Shown: positions 1 to 12,387, counted from the first letter of the stretch. The stretch: 64,000 nucleotides of DNA from Anaeramoeba flamelloides (GCA_027625915.1 JANTQA010000045.1:3410001-3474000), one strand, 5' to 3'. Notes: generated from the letters alone by a model not told the origin. A program made the numbers and translations.

Positions 1-697
1 ATTTTTCAGTTTGGTTTTCTCTTTTCTTGATTCTTTTTTTTTAAAAAAATCGTTGGGAAAAAAAGATCTCGGAAAAGACAAATGATCAATAATAAAAAGG
101 AGAATCTGTAATTTATTTGAAAATAAATTGAATTATTAACAAAAGATGTTCTTTTCAACATTTTTTTCAGTCAAAGTTCAGTAATTAAACATTATAATAC
201 TCTTTTCGAAAATTGTATCTAACTTTTTTTTATTTTTGATTTTATTTTAACCAATTTTTCAAATATTAGGGTTTTTATATGCTTAAAATGATTTAAAAGT
301 TAATTAAAAATCAGATTTAATTATTTAACTTTCTTGAATACTAAAGAATATTTTTTTTTTTTTTTTTTTAAATTTATTCTTTCGAGTCGCTTGTATGAAA
401 AAATAAAAACGAAAAAAAAAAAAATTAGATAAAACATTTACTTTATCATCATTTAATCCTTTTTAATTAAGTTTATTCACAATATAAACGACATTCAAAT
501 TCTTAAAAGTCTTGAGGTTTTTGTATTTATTGATTTTAATATTACCACCTTTTTTAAAGTCTCTAGTCAAGAAAAAAGATCAATTTTGGGTTTTAAAAAT
601 TTTAAATCGATGTGATAAGGTATTTTCTTTAAATACAAATTATGATATTTTTTGACAAGATTATAACTAATAGTTTAGAAAACACTCTTATGATATA
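1..697. other. AT-rich intergenic DNA, no gene seen
   Basis: Homopolymer-rich sequence with no open frame, motif or clear repeat that I can support. The window opens inside this spacer. Confidence 0.6.
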
Positions 698-888
698 GTC
701 AGTTCCATTTTTAAGTCAAAAACTTCAACGAAATTTAAGGCACAATAAAAATCTCAAATTAAGGCACCAAATTCAGATTTTAGTAAAATCAATTTGTAAA
801 AAAAAAATTACAAATTTTATGCCTTAATTGGAGATTTTTTTGTTTCTTAAATTTCGTTGAAAGTTTGTGCCTTAAAAGTGGAACTGAC
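698..888. mobile_element. MITE family A, copy 1 (191-bp foldback)
   Basis: Nearly the whole element is a palindrome. It begins GTCAGTTCCATTTTTAAG and ends CTTAAAAGTGGAACTGAC, with a short A/T-rich centre, and is flanked by TA on both sides (696-697, 889-890). No coding capacity. Size, structure and TA flanks fit a non-autonomous element mobilised by a Tc1/mariner-type transposase; that assignment is inference. Three further copies lie at about 1533, 28834 and 40164. Confidence 0.8.
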
Positions 889-946
889 TATAACTAAAAA
901 GTCAAATATGGAAAAAAATAACTGATAATAAAGATTTAAAGTATCC

Positions 947-1165
947 GGTTTTTTTTTTTTACTTTTTGGAATAAATTGAAAATTCTTTAATAAATTTTCG
1001 GTTTATTTCAAAAAGTATAAAAACAGTTAGGTATTCCAGAATTTAAATAAAGAGTGGAGAAAAATATTTTATATTTTACTCTAGTCTTTTGAATCATAGA
1101 AAACCTCTATAAAGTGTCCATAGAGTTCCATCAAGGCCGTATAGTACCATAGAGTGCCTAGATTT
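947..1165. repeat. Modular hairpin family G, copy 1
   Basis: It contains both palindromes that define this family. The first has arms reading ACTTTTTGGAATAAA / TTTATTTCAAAAAGT around an AAATTTT centre. The second has arms related to TTCCAGAATTTAAA / CTTTTGAATCATAGAA. It ends in the family's tail of repeated 'CATAGAGTGCC'-like words (about 1120-1162). Confidence 0.65.
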
Positions 1166-1261
1166 TTTTTGAGTTTAGGAACTAAAAATAAAATTTTTGA
1201 AATTTTCTTTTTCTTTCTTAAATTACAAAAAACCTAAATGGTTTTTTCTTGATTTTTTCTG

Positions 1262-1288
1262 TTATATATATATATATATATATATATA
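1262..1288. repeat. (TA)n microsatellite
   Basis: Pure alternating TA run. Confidence 0.9.
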
Positions 1289-1308
1289 ATGGTTGAATTT
1301 ACAAATAA

Positions 1309-1525
1309 ATAGAAAACACCAGAACAACTAACTGCGGTTTTATAGGATTCAAAAGAATTGGGTAAAATTATATAGATTGTACTTTATTCTTTGAAATTGA
1401 AAAAAAACCTAACATGAAGTACTCTAGAGTGCCGTGGAGTGTAGGAGTGCCTAAACTTCCTCTAATTCAAAATAATTGAGAAAAATCTATAATTTTACTT
1501 AATTTTTTTAAATTCTAGGAAATTT
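1309..1525. repeat. Modular hairpin family G, copy 2
   Basis: Degenerate copy with the GGATTCAAAAGAATTGGGTA / TTTGAAATTGAAAAAAAACC arm pair, followed by the tail 'GTGCCGTGGAGTGTAGGAG' and 'GTGCCTAAACTTCC'. Confidence 0.55.
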
Positions 1526-1532
1526 ACCTACA

Positions 1533-1723
1533 GTCAGTTCCACTTTTAAGCCACAAACTTTCATCGGAATTTATTGCACAAAAAAAATCTCAAATTAAGG
1601 CCCAAACTTCAGATTCTAGTAAAATCAATTGTAAAAAAAAAATTACAAATTTTGTGCCTTAATTTGAGATTTTTTTGTGCCTTAAATTTCGATAAAAGTT
1701 TTTGACTTAAAAGTGGAAATGAC
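1533..1723. mobile_element. MITE family A, copy 2
   Basis: Same foldback structure as 698-888: starts GTCAGTTCCACTTTTAAG and ends CTTAAAAGTGGAAATGAC. Its right-hand TA (1724-1725) is also the left-hand TA of the larger element that begins at 1726. Confidence 0.8.
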
Positions 1724-1725
1724 TA

Positions 1726-2971
1726 GAGGTTTTGATGATAACATGATTAATTTACGATAAAGTTACAAAAATCACAATAATTTCCATCAAATCGCTATTA
1801 TATCAGAAAATCGTGATATTCGATATTATCGCGATAATATAACAAATCGCGGTAATTCTATAAAATCGCGATAATTATTAAAAAATCGTAATAAATGCCA
1901 AAATATCGCGATTAAAAAGTAATCGCGATAATATAGTTGATGGGTTTTTGGGTTAATTGAGAAATATTAAAACAAAAAATTTTTTTGATCAAAAAATAGA
2001 TTAGGTGAAAAAAAGTCATTCTTGGAAGAAAACAACAAAAAAGATACTGGATCCAATCAAGGATCAGATCAAAGAATTTTTATTGTGCTTTCATTTTATT
2101 TGGTTGACAAACCTATCGATCGTTTAAGATCAACAACAATAAGAAACAAATAGAAATAAATTTTTTTTAAGTTAATCGTGGTGTTGTAAATTGAGTTGAA
2201 TAAAAGACCTTCTAAAACAACCAACCCTTTATCAGTTCTTTAAAGAATGTGTTATGGGTTATAAGATTTTCAATATTCTCCGAAAGTTAAAAGGGGTAGA
2301 TATAACTTTTCAAAAGCTTTCACAACATCCTTGTCAGATGATCACCAATTATTAAGATTTTTTATAGATTTGTCTTCTTGTTCTTTTTCTTCTTTGAGCA
2401 TCTTTGTATTGGACAGAAAACACAATTAGAGTTTAAAGGTTTTTTTATTGATCGATCACCAATAAGAGGGAAAATTACTCTTTATTCTTTTTCGCTATTT
2501 AAAATTGTGAATCTAACAACCCCATTGTAAGAAAGCACATCTATCTTATATATAATTATATTGTTGGAATGGGTAATTATTAGTTTGATCATAAAATTTG
2601 TTTGAGATTTGATATTTTGTTAAAAAAAAAATGAAAAGAAAACAATTTTTTACAGAACAAACCAAACTCATGGCCTTTACAAAAACTTTATGTCTTTCAA
2701 TTCTTTCAAACATTTGAAGACCGTACACAACCCTTACAAACACTTTCAAACATTTATGAAAGGGGAAAGTGTTGTAAAAGTCTCAAGACTTTGTAAAAGT
2801 CAAGATATTTTTTTAAGGTAATCTCAAAAAAATAATTTTTCATTTTTTCACGATGATGTGAATATCGCGAGAATGTTGAATATCCAGATAAAGTTGTACT
2901 AATCACGATTTTTAATATTATCGCGATTTTATTGTTAATATCATGATAATATATGTTATCTTCAAAACCTC
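1726..2971. mobile_element. TIR element family B, copy 1 (about 1.25 kb, non-autonomous)
   Basis: The termini are inverted repeats: GAGGTTTTGATGATAACAT at the left and ATGTTATCTTCAAAACCTC at the right, flanked by TA on both sides. Both subterminal zones are filled with variants of the palindrome ATCGCGAT and of ATATTATCGCGATAAT. The interior is alignable to the second copy at 60084-61361 along its length but has no credible ORF. Terminal structure and the TA duplication are seen directly; a Tc1/mariner-like or related cut-and-paste source is inference. Confidence 0.85.
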
Positions 2972-3150
2972 TACGGTATTCTTTTTTTTTTTTTTATACT
3001 TTTTGAAATAAATATAAATTTATTGACTTTTCGGTTTATTACAAAAATTAAAAAAAAACCTAACTGCTGTTTTTTGTACTTTTTGAAATAAACCCGAAAT
3101 TTTAGTTAATTTTCAGTTTATTTGAAAAAGTAGAACAAACCTAACAGAAA
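2970..3150. repeat. Modular hairpin family G, copy 3
   Basis: Two tandem versions of the 'ACTTTTTGAAATAAA ... TTTATTTGAAAAAGT' palindrome, each ending AACCTAAC. It directly abuts the right end of the family B element. Confidence 0.6.
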
Positions 3151-3904
3151 ATTCAAAAAAATAGATTTGTTTTCCAATTGAAAAAACACAAAAATTCTTG
3201 AATAGTCCCTATAATTAATTCCATATTTAAAAGATATTCATTTATTAAAAAATTTTTAAATAAAATAAAATCATCTCTTATCCCTGAAGAAAAAAAATTT
3301 TAAATTTTTTACTATTAAATTTAAAAAAAATATTACTCGGAAAATTGAAATTTTCAACTTAAATTGTAAAAAATCTTAAAAAATAATATTTAATCCAAGA
3401 TATTTTATTGTCAATTAGTGTTTATCTGCAGTGAAGTTATTAAAAAGTGTGAAAATTAGCATATATTGATTTTTTTTTTGAAAAAATTTTTTCATATTCA
3501 TTTACTTTACAATTACTTTAATGGTGTTAATTTTGTTACCTTTTCTCTTATAAACTAAAAAAAAAATATTTAAAAGATCGATAAAACCAAAAATAATTCA
3601 AAATTTCAATTGGTAACCCACAAAACAACATTTTTTATTACTTATCTTCCAACTTATTCTTCTTAATGTCTTCAATTTGGATTTCGGAAAAAAAAAAATA
3701 AATTGAAAAAAACTAAGTTTTTGAACCACTATCAAATCCCACAATAACTCAAGAATCAAATTAAAAAGTCGCCACACCAGACAAAAGTTACTCTTTTTTC
3801 TAAAATTTCAGGGATATTCAACCTTAAAATAGGAAAAATAAATTTTAAAAAGTTTCCAAATTGAATCATTTTTTTTACAAATTATTAATTTGCAAAATAT
3901 CTAA
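3151..3904. other. Intergenic DNA upstream of the F-BAR gene
   Basis: No gene or repeat recognised. It must hold the promoter and 5' UTR of the gene beginning at 3905, but no specific element stands out beyond A/T tracts. Confidence 0.5.
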
Positions 3905-6900
3905 ATGGCGTATTCTCTCCTGTGGGATCAACTCGATTTGGTTGAAAAACAACTTTTCAATGGTTTTTTATTTTTCAAAGAAGTAAAGAATTTTCTGTCT
4001 CAGTTTGAAGAAGTAGAGAACAAGTATGGAAAGAACATGTCCAAGATCTCCATTCAACAAGAGAAAAATGTCGCTGAATCTGGAGCATTAACAAAAGCGT
4101 GGTCAGGGATGAAATCACTTTTACAAGGCGGATCTCATCAGCATAAGCATCTCTCAAAGCTAACAAACAATTTATTAAAGAGTGTTGTTGAAAAAATGGA
4201 GACTTATGATACAGCCCGTAACGAATTAATCTCGGAATGGAAAAGAGATCAAAAGGTTGTTAACAAGTGCTCTGAAAGATATATCAATTTAAAAAAAAAA
4301 TATTTCAAAAAATGCCATGACTTTGAGATTGTTACAACAGAATGGGAAAGGATTATAACTACAAAACCTGAAGCAAATGAAAAAGAAACTCTGAAGGTAA
4401 TTTGTTTAACAAGAAGACATTTTTTAAGCACCACCAATACACTATCTTTGAATTTAATGATTGGTGGAATTGATCCTTTAAAAAAATTTCTTCTTTTCGA
4501 AAAATTTGTTTTTTTCTTTTATCTTCATTTTGTCTGAGATTGCCAATAAAACCAAAATCAAATAAAAAATATAAACCAAGTGAAAAAATAACAACCAAGT
4601 TCACTGCCCAGTGTGAAAAAAAAATCCAATTTCAATTCAAAGTGACTGAATTCAAATTTTGATTTGAATAAAAACAGAGAAAAAAAAAAAATATGGATTT
4701 TTGTTTTAAAAATTTCTTCTTATTTCTTCTTTTTCCCAAATTCAAAATTAACCACCTTTTCCAAAACAAAAAAACAAATAAAATCAAAAACAAACAAACC
4801 CATTAATCAACGAACTATTCACTTTTTATATAGTGCTACACAAAAAGAAGATCATTAAAAAAGGAAGTAATCTCGATTTTTGAAGGATACAAAGTCTCGC
4901 TTCAGGCCTTAAATGACGAAAAAGTTCGGTACCAAAATGCCGTAAAATCAAGGTTAGTTAAAATTGAAAAGCTAGAAAAAGAAAGGATTCTTTATTTCAA
5001 AGACATTATGATCAAATTTTTACAAAATTTATCACAGATCTCTTCAGATCAAGCCTATTTAGTTCTTACAAAAACTTTAAATGAAATAAATGAAGATGTT
5101 GTTATCTCAGGCTTTGTCAAAGCAAACGATCCAAAAGTTCCTTTGCTTGTTGTTCCCGAATTGCTAACTTATAATCCAAATGTATGAAACTTCTTTTGCT
5201 TTTTACTTTTTTTTTTTTTTTTTTCGAATCAACCTTTTGAACAGACAGACAAAAAAGCTTTCAAAAATGTCAAGAAAGATGGTTGAAAAAATTTGGTGGA
5301 ACTACTTACAAAACAGTATGTAGTATTGAAAAAAATCAAGGATGTTAAAATAAGTCAGGAAATCTTTATTAATTGTTAATATTAGGAAAATTTAAAATCA
5401 AAACCTTTTTATAACTAACCATTTTGGAAAAAAAGTGAAACAGGAAAAAAAATGAAACACGGTTTTTCATTGGGAACATTACTGAAAATGAAAAGTAAAA
5501 TCAATAAAAAGAATTAACCAATTAACTTCAAATAATAACCCATTATATTATTTTCAATCAACCCAACAAATACAATTTAAATCTACTTGATTTATCCAAA
5601 TTGTTGGTGTGGTTTTGGAGATCCCAAAAATAGTCAATTTTTTCAACAAATTTTTAAGAATTGATCAATCAAAGAAAAGCCCATATCAAAAGATAGTATT
5701 AAAAAAACTGTTATTGTTCATAAATACTTCATTTTGTCTTTATTTATTTATTTATTCTTTTTTTAATTGATCTTGGTTTTCATTTTCAGGTTCTATTAAT
5801 GTTCCCAATTAAAAACCGTGTTGAACTTTTTTTCCACAATGGTAAACAATTTTTTAAACTTATTATTCATATATAAATCTGGAGACGAAGGCACTCCACT
5901 AATTATCGACCAATTCCAATTAATCAAACTCTTCCAAGATTTTTTCTAACATTATTATACGCAGGAATTCAAGACTCTTGGGATTTAGTTTCAAAAAATC
6001 AATTTGGTTTCAAAAAAAAACTAGATACCAGAATAGCGGTATTAAATTTATTTAATGAATTTAACAAAATAAAAAATAAATTAAAAAAAGAAAATATTTA
6101 TATTGTAACAATAGATATACAAAAATTTTTTGACTCTATTCATCATTCATTGATTGTATTATTCAATTAAAAAATTTATAAAAATGAAATAAGAAAAAAA
6201 TTTTTATTATCTTATTATTGAAAAGAAGGAATTGGTGTTTATTAAGGTGATCCTCTGTCCCCGTTATTATTCGGATTTAGCTTTATTACTCATTTTCTTC
6301 TAGATAAAATCAAATCATTAGCAATGCATGTCCAAATGTTTGCTGATGATTTGATATTAATTATGAAAGGATCGCTAATAGAAATAAATTGTCAAGTAGA
6401 AAAAATATTTAAAAAGATTCGTGATTTTGGAATGAATCCTAATAAGGATAAAACTAAAAAAACTACAAATCCTAAAGAAATTCTATATCTTGGGATTTTG
6501 CTTGATAAGCAAACCCACTTAAAGTTTAACTTGGATCAAGTTAAAACCAATTTTAAAAACTAATTAATACCCTACAACAAAAAAAATTTACTAATGGATT
6601 AAAAATTCATTTTTTTTAAGCGGTTTTACATAGTCAATTATTATATCGATTAGAAATATTTGATCTAAAAAAAAAAGATCTCAATTCAATCGATGTATGG
6701 ATAAATAACAAAATTTTTATTAATAAACCCACACTCTCCGAGACTTATTTATAAAACAGAAGCTAAAATCGACTCGGCAAGAATAACGATATATAAAAGA
6801 AGATTTCAACTAATTCAAAAAATAATATTTTTGGATTTTAATCAATTAGTCGATAATCTTAAATTTAGAGAGCAGAAATTAGAAAATATTAGCTGGCAAT

Positions 6901-9739
6901 TGAACACCTTAAAAGTACTAGAAACTGAACTCGATAAATATCCTATCAAAAAACTAGAAAATAGTCCCAGTTGGAAAACCGCCGTTAACTTTTCTTGAGT
7001 TTTCTGTTTATTTGTAAAATCAATCGATTTTCGTTAGGTTTTTTTTACTTTAGAAATAAACCGAAAATTTTAATAAATTTTCGGTTTATTTCTAAAGTAA
7101 AAAAAAGCTAACGACGGTTTTCCAGAATTTAAAAGAATAGAGTAAAATCAAAGATTTTACACAATTCTTTTGAATCCTGGAAAACCTAACGACGCCCAAT
7201 CCATGAAAATAATCGTAAAATTTGGCAATCTGAATTAAAAAAAATTAATATAATCATATATTAAAAAATAATAATATTTTTAATATTTTTATAAAAAAAG
7301 ACTCAATATATTTATTATCACTAGTGATAATAATAGAAGAATTTTTGATTCTTTATTAAAAGTTCTAAATAAAAATTTAGGAATTCGGGAAGTGCCGTAG
7401 ACTGCCATAGAGTGCCTAGCTTTTCCAAAATTCAAAAGAATAGAGAAAAATCAAAGATTTTACTCAATTCTTTTAAATTCTGGAAAAGCTAACGGTGTTT
7501 TTTTTTAATTTGAGAAATTAAAAAAAAAACTAATGGCAAATAAGAGGGATTAACAACTCCCCCGTTAAAAAATAAATAAAAAAAAACTAAACAATTTTTT
7601 ATTTTCTTTGGAACTGTCCATCCAATTAAAATAATTGTAAAAAATGGATATTTGAATTAAAAAAAATTAATATATTCAATAATTCAAAAAATAATAATTT
7701 TTTTAATGTTATTAACAGAAAAGACTTGATAACGTTCTTTATTGATTCAATTTGGGATCAATCTCCTTGTTATGTGACGAGTTTGACCTGGAAGAACGAG
7801 AAATATGATATTGTTCAAAGTGATATAAGATAATATTGAGGAGTTCGGAGAACGACGATTAATATAATCTTAGCACCAAAACACTATCATATTTTGAGTC
7901 TGGAAGGAGAACCAAAACGATGAAACATAAAAGGTAATTGTTGAACAAATGAAACACTATGAGTTACTATTTATTTTTTGAACTCGAGATCTAACTCGTC
8001 GAAACAAACAAACTAAAACAGACAAACTTAAGTAAAAACTAATTTGCTATTTTTTAATGGTACCTTGAATAACTTGTTCTTCGAAGCTTCTTTTTCTCAC
8101 AATGGAGTTATTGTAAACATTGAAGTTAAAGGTTACATTTTCATCCATTGGAGACAAAACTTGGTTTAAATTTCCATGAGAATAAACTAGATCGTCCCTC
8201 CCTTAAATGAGTCTATTTCCTCTTTTATTTTCCGTTTGTCAGACACAATTCCGTAAAACGATCAAACATAAAAACCTTCGTGCACCTGGAGTTCTTAACA
8301 ACGAATGATTTTTGAAAATTCCTCTTACATTTCTTGACTTGACTGAGTAAAATAAAATGTTTTTTTTTTTCTAATTTCTTCAATTTGTAAATTTATTTTT
8401 TCTCACTTTGAATATCTTTTATTAATGGTCTCTTCTCTCTTTTTTACGAAGAAAAAAAAGACCAAACATTTTTTATTTTTTTTAAAAATGATCTTGATTT
8501 CTTTTGAACAAAAACCAAAAACACTATTTGATTTTATACATTGTTTTTCAACAAAGAAAGGAAATTCATTCAATTTTCAACCTTTACGGGAAAATTGAAG
8601 GACTTTTTTCTTTTTCTTCTATTGATCAAGTAATTGGGCTGACTTGAACCAAATTAATTTTCCAATTTCGTAAATCCTTGAGAAGTGGCGATCTTTTGGG
8701 ATTTATGAGATTAAAAATTTGTAAAATAATTTGGTTAAAATCTTCTCAAATAACTTTAAATAACATTTTTAAAGTCAAAATAATTAGTAAAATACTTCTT
8801 ATTTTACCAAAATTGAATTGGAAAAAAGAAGAGCAGAAATTTTTCCAAAATTTTCCTAATTATAACTAAAGGATTTCCCAAAATCCTTCCACAGTGACTA
8901 CAATTTCATCCTAATTTTTTTTGTGAAACAATAACTTTCTTATCAGTAGTTGTCTAGAATTATATAGTTAAATTTTTACAAATAAAAAGTTTGAGTTAAA
9001 AATATATATATATAGCTAATTAATAATTTATTTTGTATTCCAAATAATTAATATTAAAAAAAAAAAAAAAAAAAAATCACATCAGGATGAAGAACAAACA
9101 ACAAGTACACATGACTCAAGTAATAAAAAATTAAATTTATTTTCAAGAATGAGAAAAAAAACTATTTTAAAAAAAAATAAAGAACAAAATACCTCTCAAA
9201 CAACAAATGAGCAAAATGAACAGCAAAAGAATGCTTCAAAAACAGAAAAAACAACAAACCAAAATAATCAAACCCGTCAAACAAAGGAAGAAGTGAAAGT
9301 TAAATTTAAAGAAAACGTTGAAACCCAACAAACCAATCAAAACATCGAGAAACCACAATACGAAAAATATAAAGCACTTTATTCGTATGAAAAAAATGAA
9401 GAAGGAGAAATATCGTTTAATGAAGGTGATTATTTAATCATTATTGAAAAAGATGAATCGGGATGGTGGCAAGCACAGTTAGGAGATAAAATCGGTACGA
9501 TTCCTTCAACATATCTGGCTATTGGCAATGAAACACAGGAAGAAGAAGAAGAAGGTCTGTTTGAAATTGGAGACCAAGTTGAAGCTATATATGAATTCAA
9601 TGAAGGTGGGGATGGTGAGTTAATCGTTATGGAAGGGGATGTGCTTACAGTTGTTAGTTTGCATGATGGCTGGTTTACCGGCAGAAATACAAATAATGAA
9701 GAAGGTTTTGTTCCAATAAATTATGTCAAAAAAAAATAA
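3905..9739 (+). CDS. F-BAR and double-SH3 membrane-remodelling adaptor
   Basis: Spliced CDS with exons 3905-4396, 4834-5181 and 9086-9739 (497 aa); the two introns are 437 and 3,904 bp and all junctions fall in phase 0. Residues about 5-270 form an F-BAR helical domain: the N-terminus has the typical LWDQLDLVEKQL / VENKYGKNMSK pattern and the rest is long charged helices. A Gln/Asn/Lys-rich linker follows. SH3 domain 1 is at about 373-431 (ALYSYE, ISFNEGD, GWWQAQ, GTIPSTYL) and SH3 domain 2 at about 447-497 (AIYEF, ELIVMEGD, GWFTGRN, GFVPINYV). The order F-BAR/SH3/SH3 is that of the Nervous wreck/FCHSD family, which couples membrane curvature to actin assembly at endocytic sites. Exon 2 could alternatively start at 4864; 4834 has the better pyrimidine tract. 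An A-tract rather than a T-tract precedes exon 3. Poly-Q/N linkers are lineage style. Confidence 0.88.
5417..5843. mobile_element. MITE family C, copy 1 (427 bp), in the F-BAR intron 2
   Basis: Terminal inverted repeats of about 45 bp: left ACCATTTTGGAAAAAAAGTG and right TTTTTTTCCACAATGGT, both running into a shared GAAACACGGTTTTT / AAAAACCGTGTT segment. About 90% identical by eye to 54434-54860. No ORF. Confidence 0.85.
5880..6966 (+). mobile_element. Degenerate non-LTR retrotransposon (LINE), reverse-transcriptase part
   Basis: Conceptual translation shows LINE-type RT motifs in order: NYRPIPIN (about 5899), a region ending in IQKFFDSIHHSL (about 6118), GDPLSPLLFGF (about 6245) and the catalytic box FADDLIL (6338), then NPNKDKTKK and YLGILLD. 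In-frame stops interrupt it, for example just before GDPLSP, and the frame shifts along its length, so it is inactive. It is sense-oriented in intron 2 of the F-BAR gene. Downstream sequence (6700-6966) aligns with the copy at about 35260-35490. Confidence 0.85.
6975..7192. repeat. Modular hairpin family G, copy 4, inside the LINE
   Basis: Starts AAAACCGCCGTTAAC right after the LINE sequence CCCAGTTGG and ends GAAAACCTAACGACG. It contains the near-perfect palindrome with arms ACTTTAGAAATAAACCGAAAA / TTTTCGGTTTATTTCTAAAGT (about 7048-7100), then the CCAGAATTTAAAAGAAT / ATTCTTTTGAATCCTGG palindrome around GTAAAATCAAAGATTTTAC (about 7118-7180). LINE-like sequence resumes after it. Confidence 0.75.
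7193..7740 (+). mobile_element. Two tandem LINE-derived fragments separated by a G hairpin
   Basis: Segments 7193-7300 and 7615-7735 are diverged copies of each other: both hold AATTAAAAAAAATTAATAT followed by an AAAAAATAATAAT run and end near AAAAGACT. Between them, about 7385-7510, lies another family G copy that starts GTGCCGTAGACTGCC and carries the second palindrome. The sequence is consistent with a duplicated 3' portion of the upstream LINE, but the exact origin is uncertain. Confidence 0.5.
8047..8335 (-). pseudogene. Coding-like relic of unknown family in the F-BAR intron 2
   Basis: This stretch is less AT-rich than its surroundings and has two adjoining minus-strand open stretches in different frames. 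One (about 8335-8225) reads KRNFQKSFVV ... FDRFTELCLTNGK. The other (about 8205-8047) reads ... NLNQVLSPMDENVTFNFNVY ... VIQGTIKK and then TAG. Amino-acid composition is richer than the K/N/F/I-dominated chance ORFs nearby. No family recognised. It could be a decayed host gene or part of a repeat. Confidence 0.35.
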
Positions 9740-12387
9740 AAAGAGTTAAAAAATTGAATAAGGTTATTATATACTTCATAAAATAAAGAAAATTCCTTTT
9801 TAATTATAATTGAGGTGTATTTTCTTTTCTTTTTTTCTTTTTTTAACTTTTTCATTTTCGTTTTCTTTTTTTCTTTTCTAATTCCTATTCTCTTCTTTTT
9901 TCTTATTATTACATTTCAATATTTTATTTTCAAAATTCTCAAATATTTTTAAATAAAAAATTATTTTTCTTGATTTTTCTTTTTCAGAATATCTTTGGAA
10001 TATTTTTATTTACACATATAAAACAAACCATCATAAAAGTTTATACTATTCTTCATCAAGAATAAGATGTTAATAATCGATTTTTTTTGTTATCACTCAA
10101 TAAATTTATTTGTATTTTCAAAATTGGAAACAAATTTTAGAATAGCATATTTTTTTTTTTAATAGGATTTTTTTTTATATAAATCAAAAATTGTCTTTCT
10201 ATTAATTGATCTTTTTTGAGAAATTTTTTAATCGAAAACTTTTGGGATTAAAAATCAATATTTAAAATTGAGTTTTTAAATAGATCTGATTCTCCAATAA
10301 TATTTCATATTTTACGAATAAAATATCATTTTTAGAAGATTAGCTCCCATTAGAAATAGTTATTTCTTTAGGTTATTAGGAGACATTTGGACTGATGAAA
10401 TATTTATACTTTTCGTTTCCTACTACCCAATATTAATTCCAGATATTGAAATTTTCATTTATTCTTTATTTATTTAGAGAAAGGAGTAATTAAAAAAAAA
10501 ATTATCAAATAAAAAAAAAGAAAGAAAAGAAGAAAAATAAACAAAATTGTAATAAAAAATTATAATAGAATTTACTTAACCAAATTAAAATGGTGTCTAC
10601 TATTATTAGGTTTTTTTTAATTTTAATAATAAACCAAAAATTTATTAAATTTTCTTTTAATTTCTCAAATTAAAAAAAAACAAGAAACTTTTCTTTAGGT
10701 TTACCAGGATTTGAAAGAATTGAGTAGAAATCTTGATTGTTTTAAATTCTTTTGAATTCTGAAAAACCGCCCTTTGATTTTTTTGGGTTTTCTTTTTATT
10801 TGTGAAGTGTTCTAGATTTTTTTTACTTTTTGAAATAAACTGAAAATTTATTAAAATTTTCTGTTTATTTCAAAAATTAAAAAAAACCTAACGAAAATCA
10901 AAAGATTTCCAAAACAAATAAAACATATAACCTTAAAAAAAAAATTTTTTTTTTTTTTTATATTTAATATAATTGATTAAAATCACCAGATTTTCCAAAA
11001 TTCTTTTGATTTTTGAAAACCTAGTGACTTAAGAGCACTCGGCGAAACGTCTCCAGAATTCACAGAAGGGACAAAAACGTGATAGAAGGATTATTATTAG
11101 TGATAAAAATTTCACAATCTGTGATTAATAATTGATATTCTTGAGCATTTAGGTTTTTTTATAATTTGAAAGAATTGAGTAACAATTAAAATTTTATTCA
11201 ATTATTTATTATTAAAAAAAAAACCTAGAAACTGTATAACAGAGTGGTTCACTAGATACCCGAATTTATATATAAATTTTTAAATAATTTTACAATAAAA
11301 GATTTTAAGATAATTAAAGTTTTTTTTTCATAAATTTTAAAAATATAACAATTACCACAATGAGATTTTTTTAATAGTGAAGTTTAGAATTTATATTATG
11401 AATAAATACAATTAAAGATAGATTATAATTCCCTGTTATTTTCTCTATTAATTTTTGAATACTATTATTTTCCAATTAAAAACTGAAAATTTTTAGTTCA
11501 CATTCCAAAATATTTTTCTCGTTTATAAGTTGAAATAAAACCAAAGATCTTTTACAAGATAGTTTAGAAATGATATTTTTAGACAATAAATATAAACTTC
11601 CTTCGTTAACTCTAATACAAAATTTTTACTCTACTAATTTGATTGTAGCAGTAATAATTAATAGTCATTTTGGAAATTGAAATAAAAATTTTCCTTTATT
11701 AATATGAAAATAACAATATTAGGGATTGTTTTGATTTCTACATTAACCAAGAGGTTAAAAGAAATTAGGTTTAGAATAGTTAAACAATATCTCTCATAAG
11801 AATTTTAAAAGGTTGCATAGCAATTGATCGATTTGACTATAAAATAGTAATACATTTTTATTTTTTTCCAACTATCATTTGTAGAAGAAAGAGAAAATTA
11901 TCACTTTGTTTTCCAGATTTTGCTTTTCTAACTGAGTTCTCAAGGATTTAGGTTGTGGTTTTATAACTCTTTGAAAAAGGAAATTGAAAATGAAGTTTAA
12001 ATTTTATCTAATTTATCTATTAGAATACCCGTAATATTTTCAATTCATCAGAAAAAGTCGACTGTTTATATTTTAGAAATGTTCTTCTTTTAGATTTGAT
12101 AGTTTTACAATAATTTTCTTTCTTCCAAGTAAACAAAAATAACTTAGAAGTGTGACATTCAAATAAGACGTTAGGTATTTATGAATTAATCAATCTTTTT
12201 GAAAAAGTATAATGTTCCCCAGCCAATACGTTAAAAAAGTCAAAATATTTCCCACATATTAAACTCTCAAGCGTCCTTGAAGTTTCGTCTTGTAGTGATT
12301 GAACCTTGAACATTTGAAAAAGATTCTGACTTTGGGATCATTTTTTATGATAACATTGCTTGTACTTTTGCTTCTCTTATTCGAAAA
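9740..12387. other. Intergenic region with hairpin repeats, no gene seen
   Basis: Between the F-BAR stop codon and the Rh start. It holds T-rich sequence just after the F-BAR gene, family G copies at 10594-11035 and about 11144-11228, and otherwise featureless AT-rich DNA. Confidence 0.55.
10594..11035. repeat. Modular hairpin family G, copies 6-7
   Basis: Two consecutive units. The first pairs TTTTTTTTAATTTTAATAATAAAC with its inverse and then carries the CCAGGATTTGAAAGAATTGA / TTCTTTTGAATTCTG palindrome. The second starts GTGAAGTGTTCTAG and carries ACTTTTTGAAATAAACTGAA / inverse, ending CCTAACGAAAATC. A third half-palindrome ends near 11030 at CCTAGTGAC. Confidence 0.65.

Noticed and set aside
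6241-6250. TAA just before the GDPLSP motif of the LINE, which could suggest stop-codon reassignment (TAA read as Gln).
   Set aside because: All host genes end at TAA or TAG exactly where their families end, and the LINE has other frame breaks, so this is ordinary decay.
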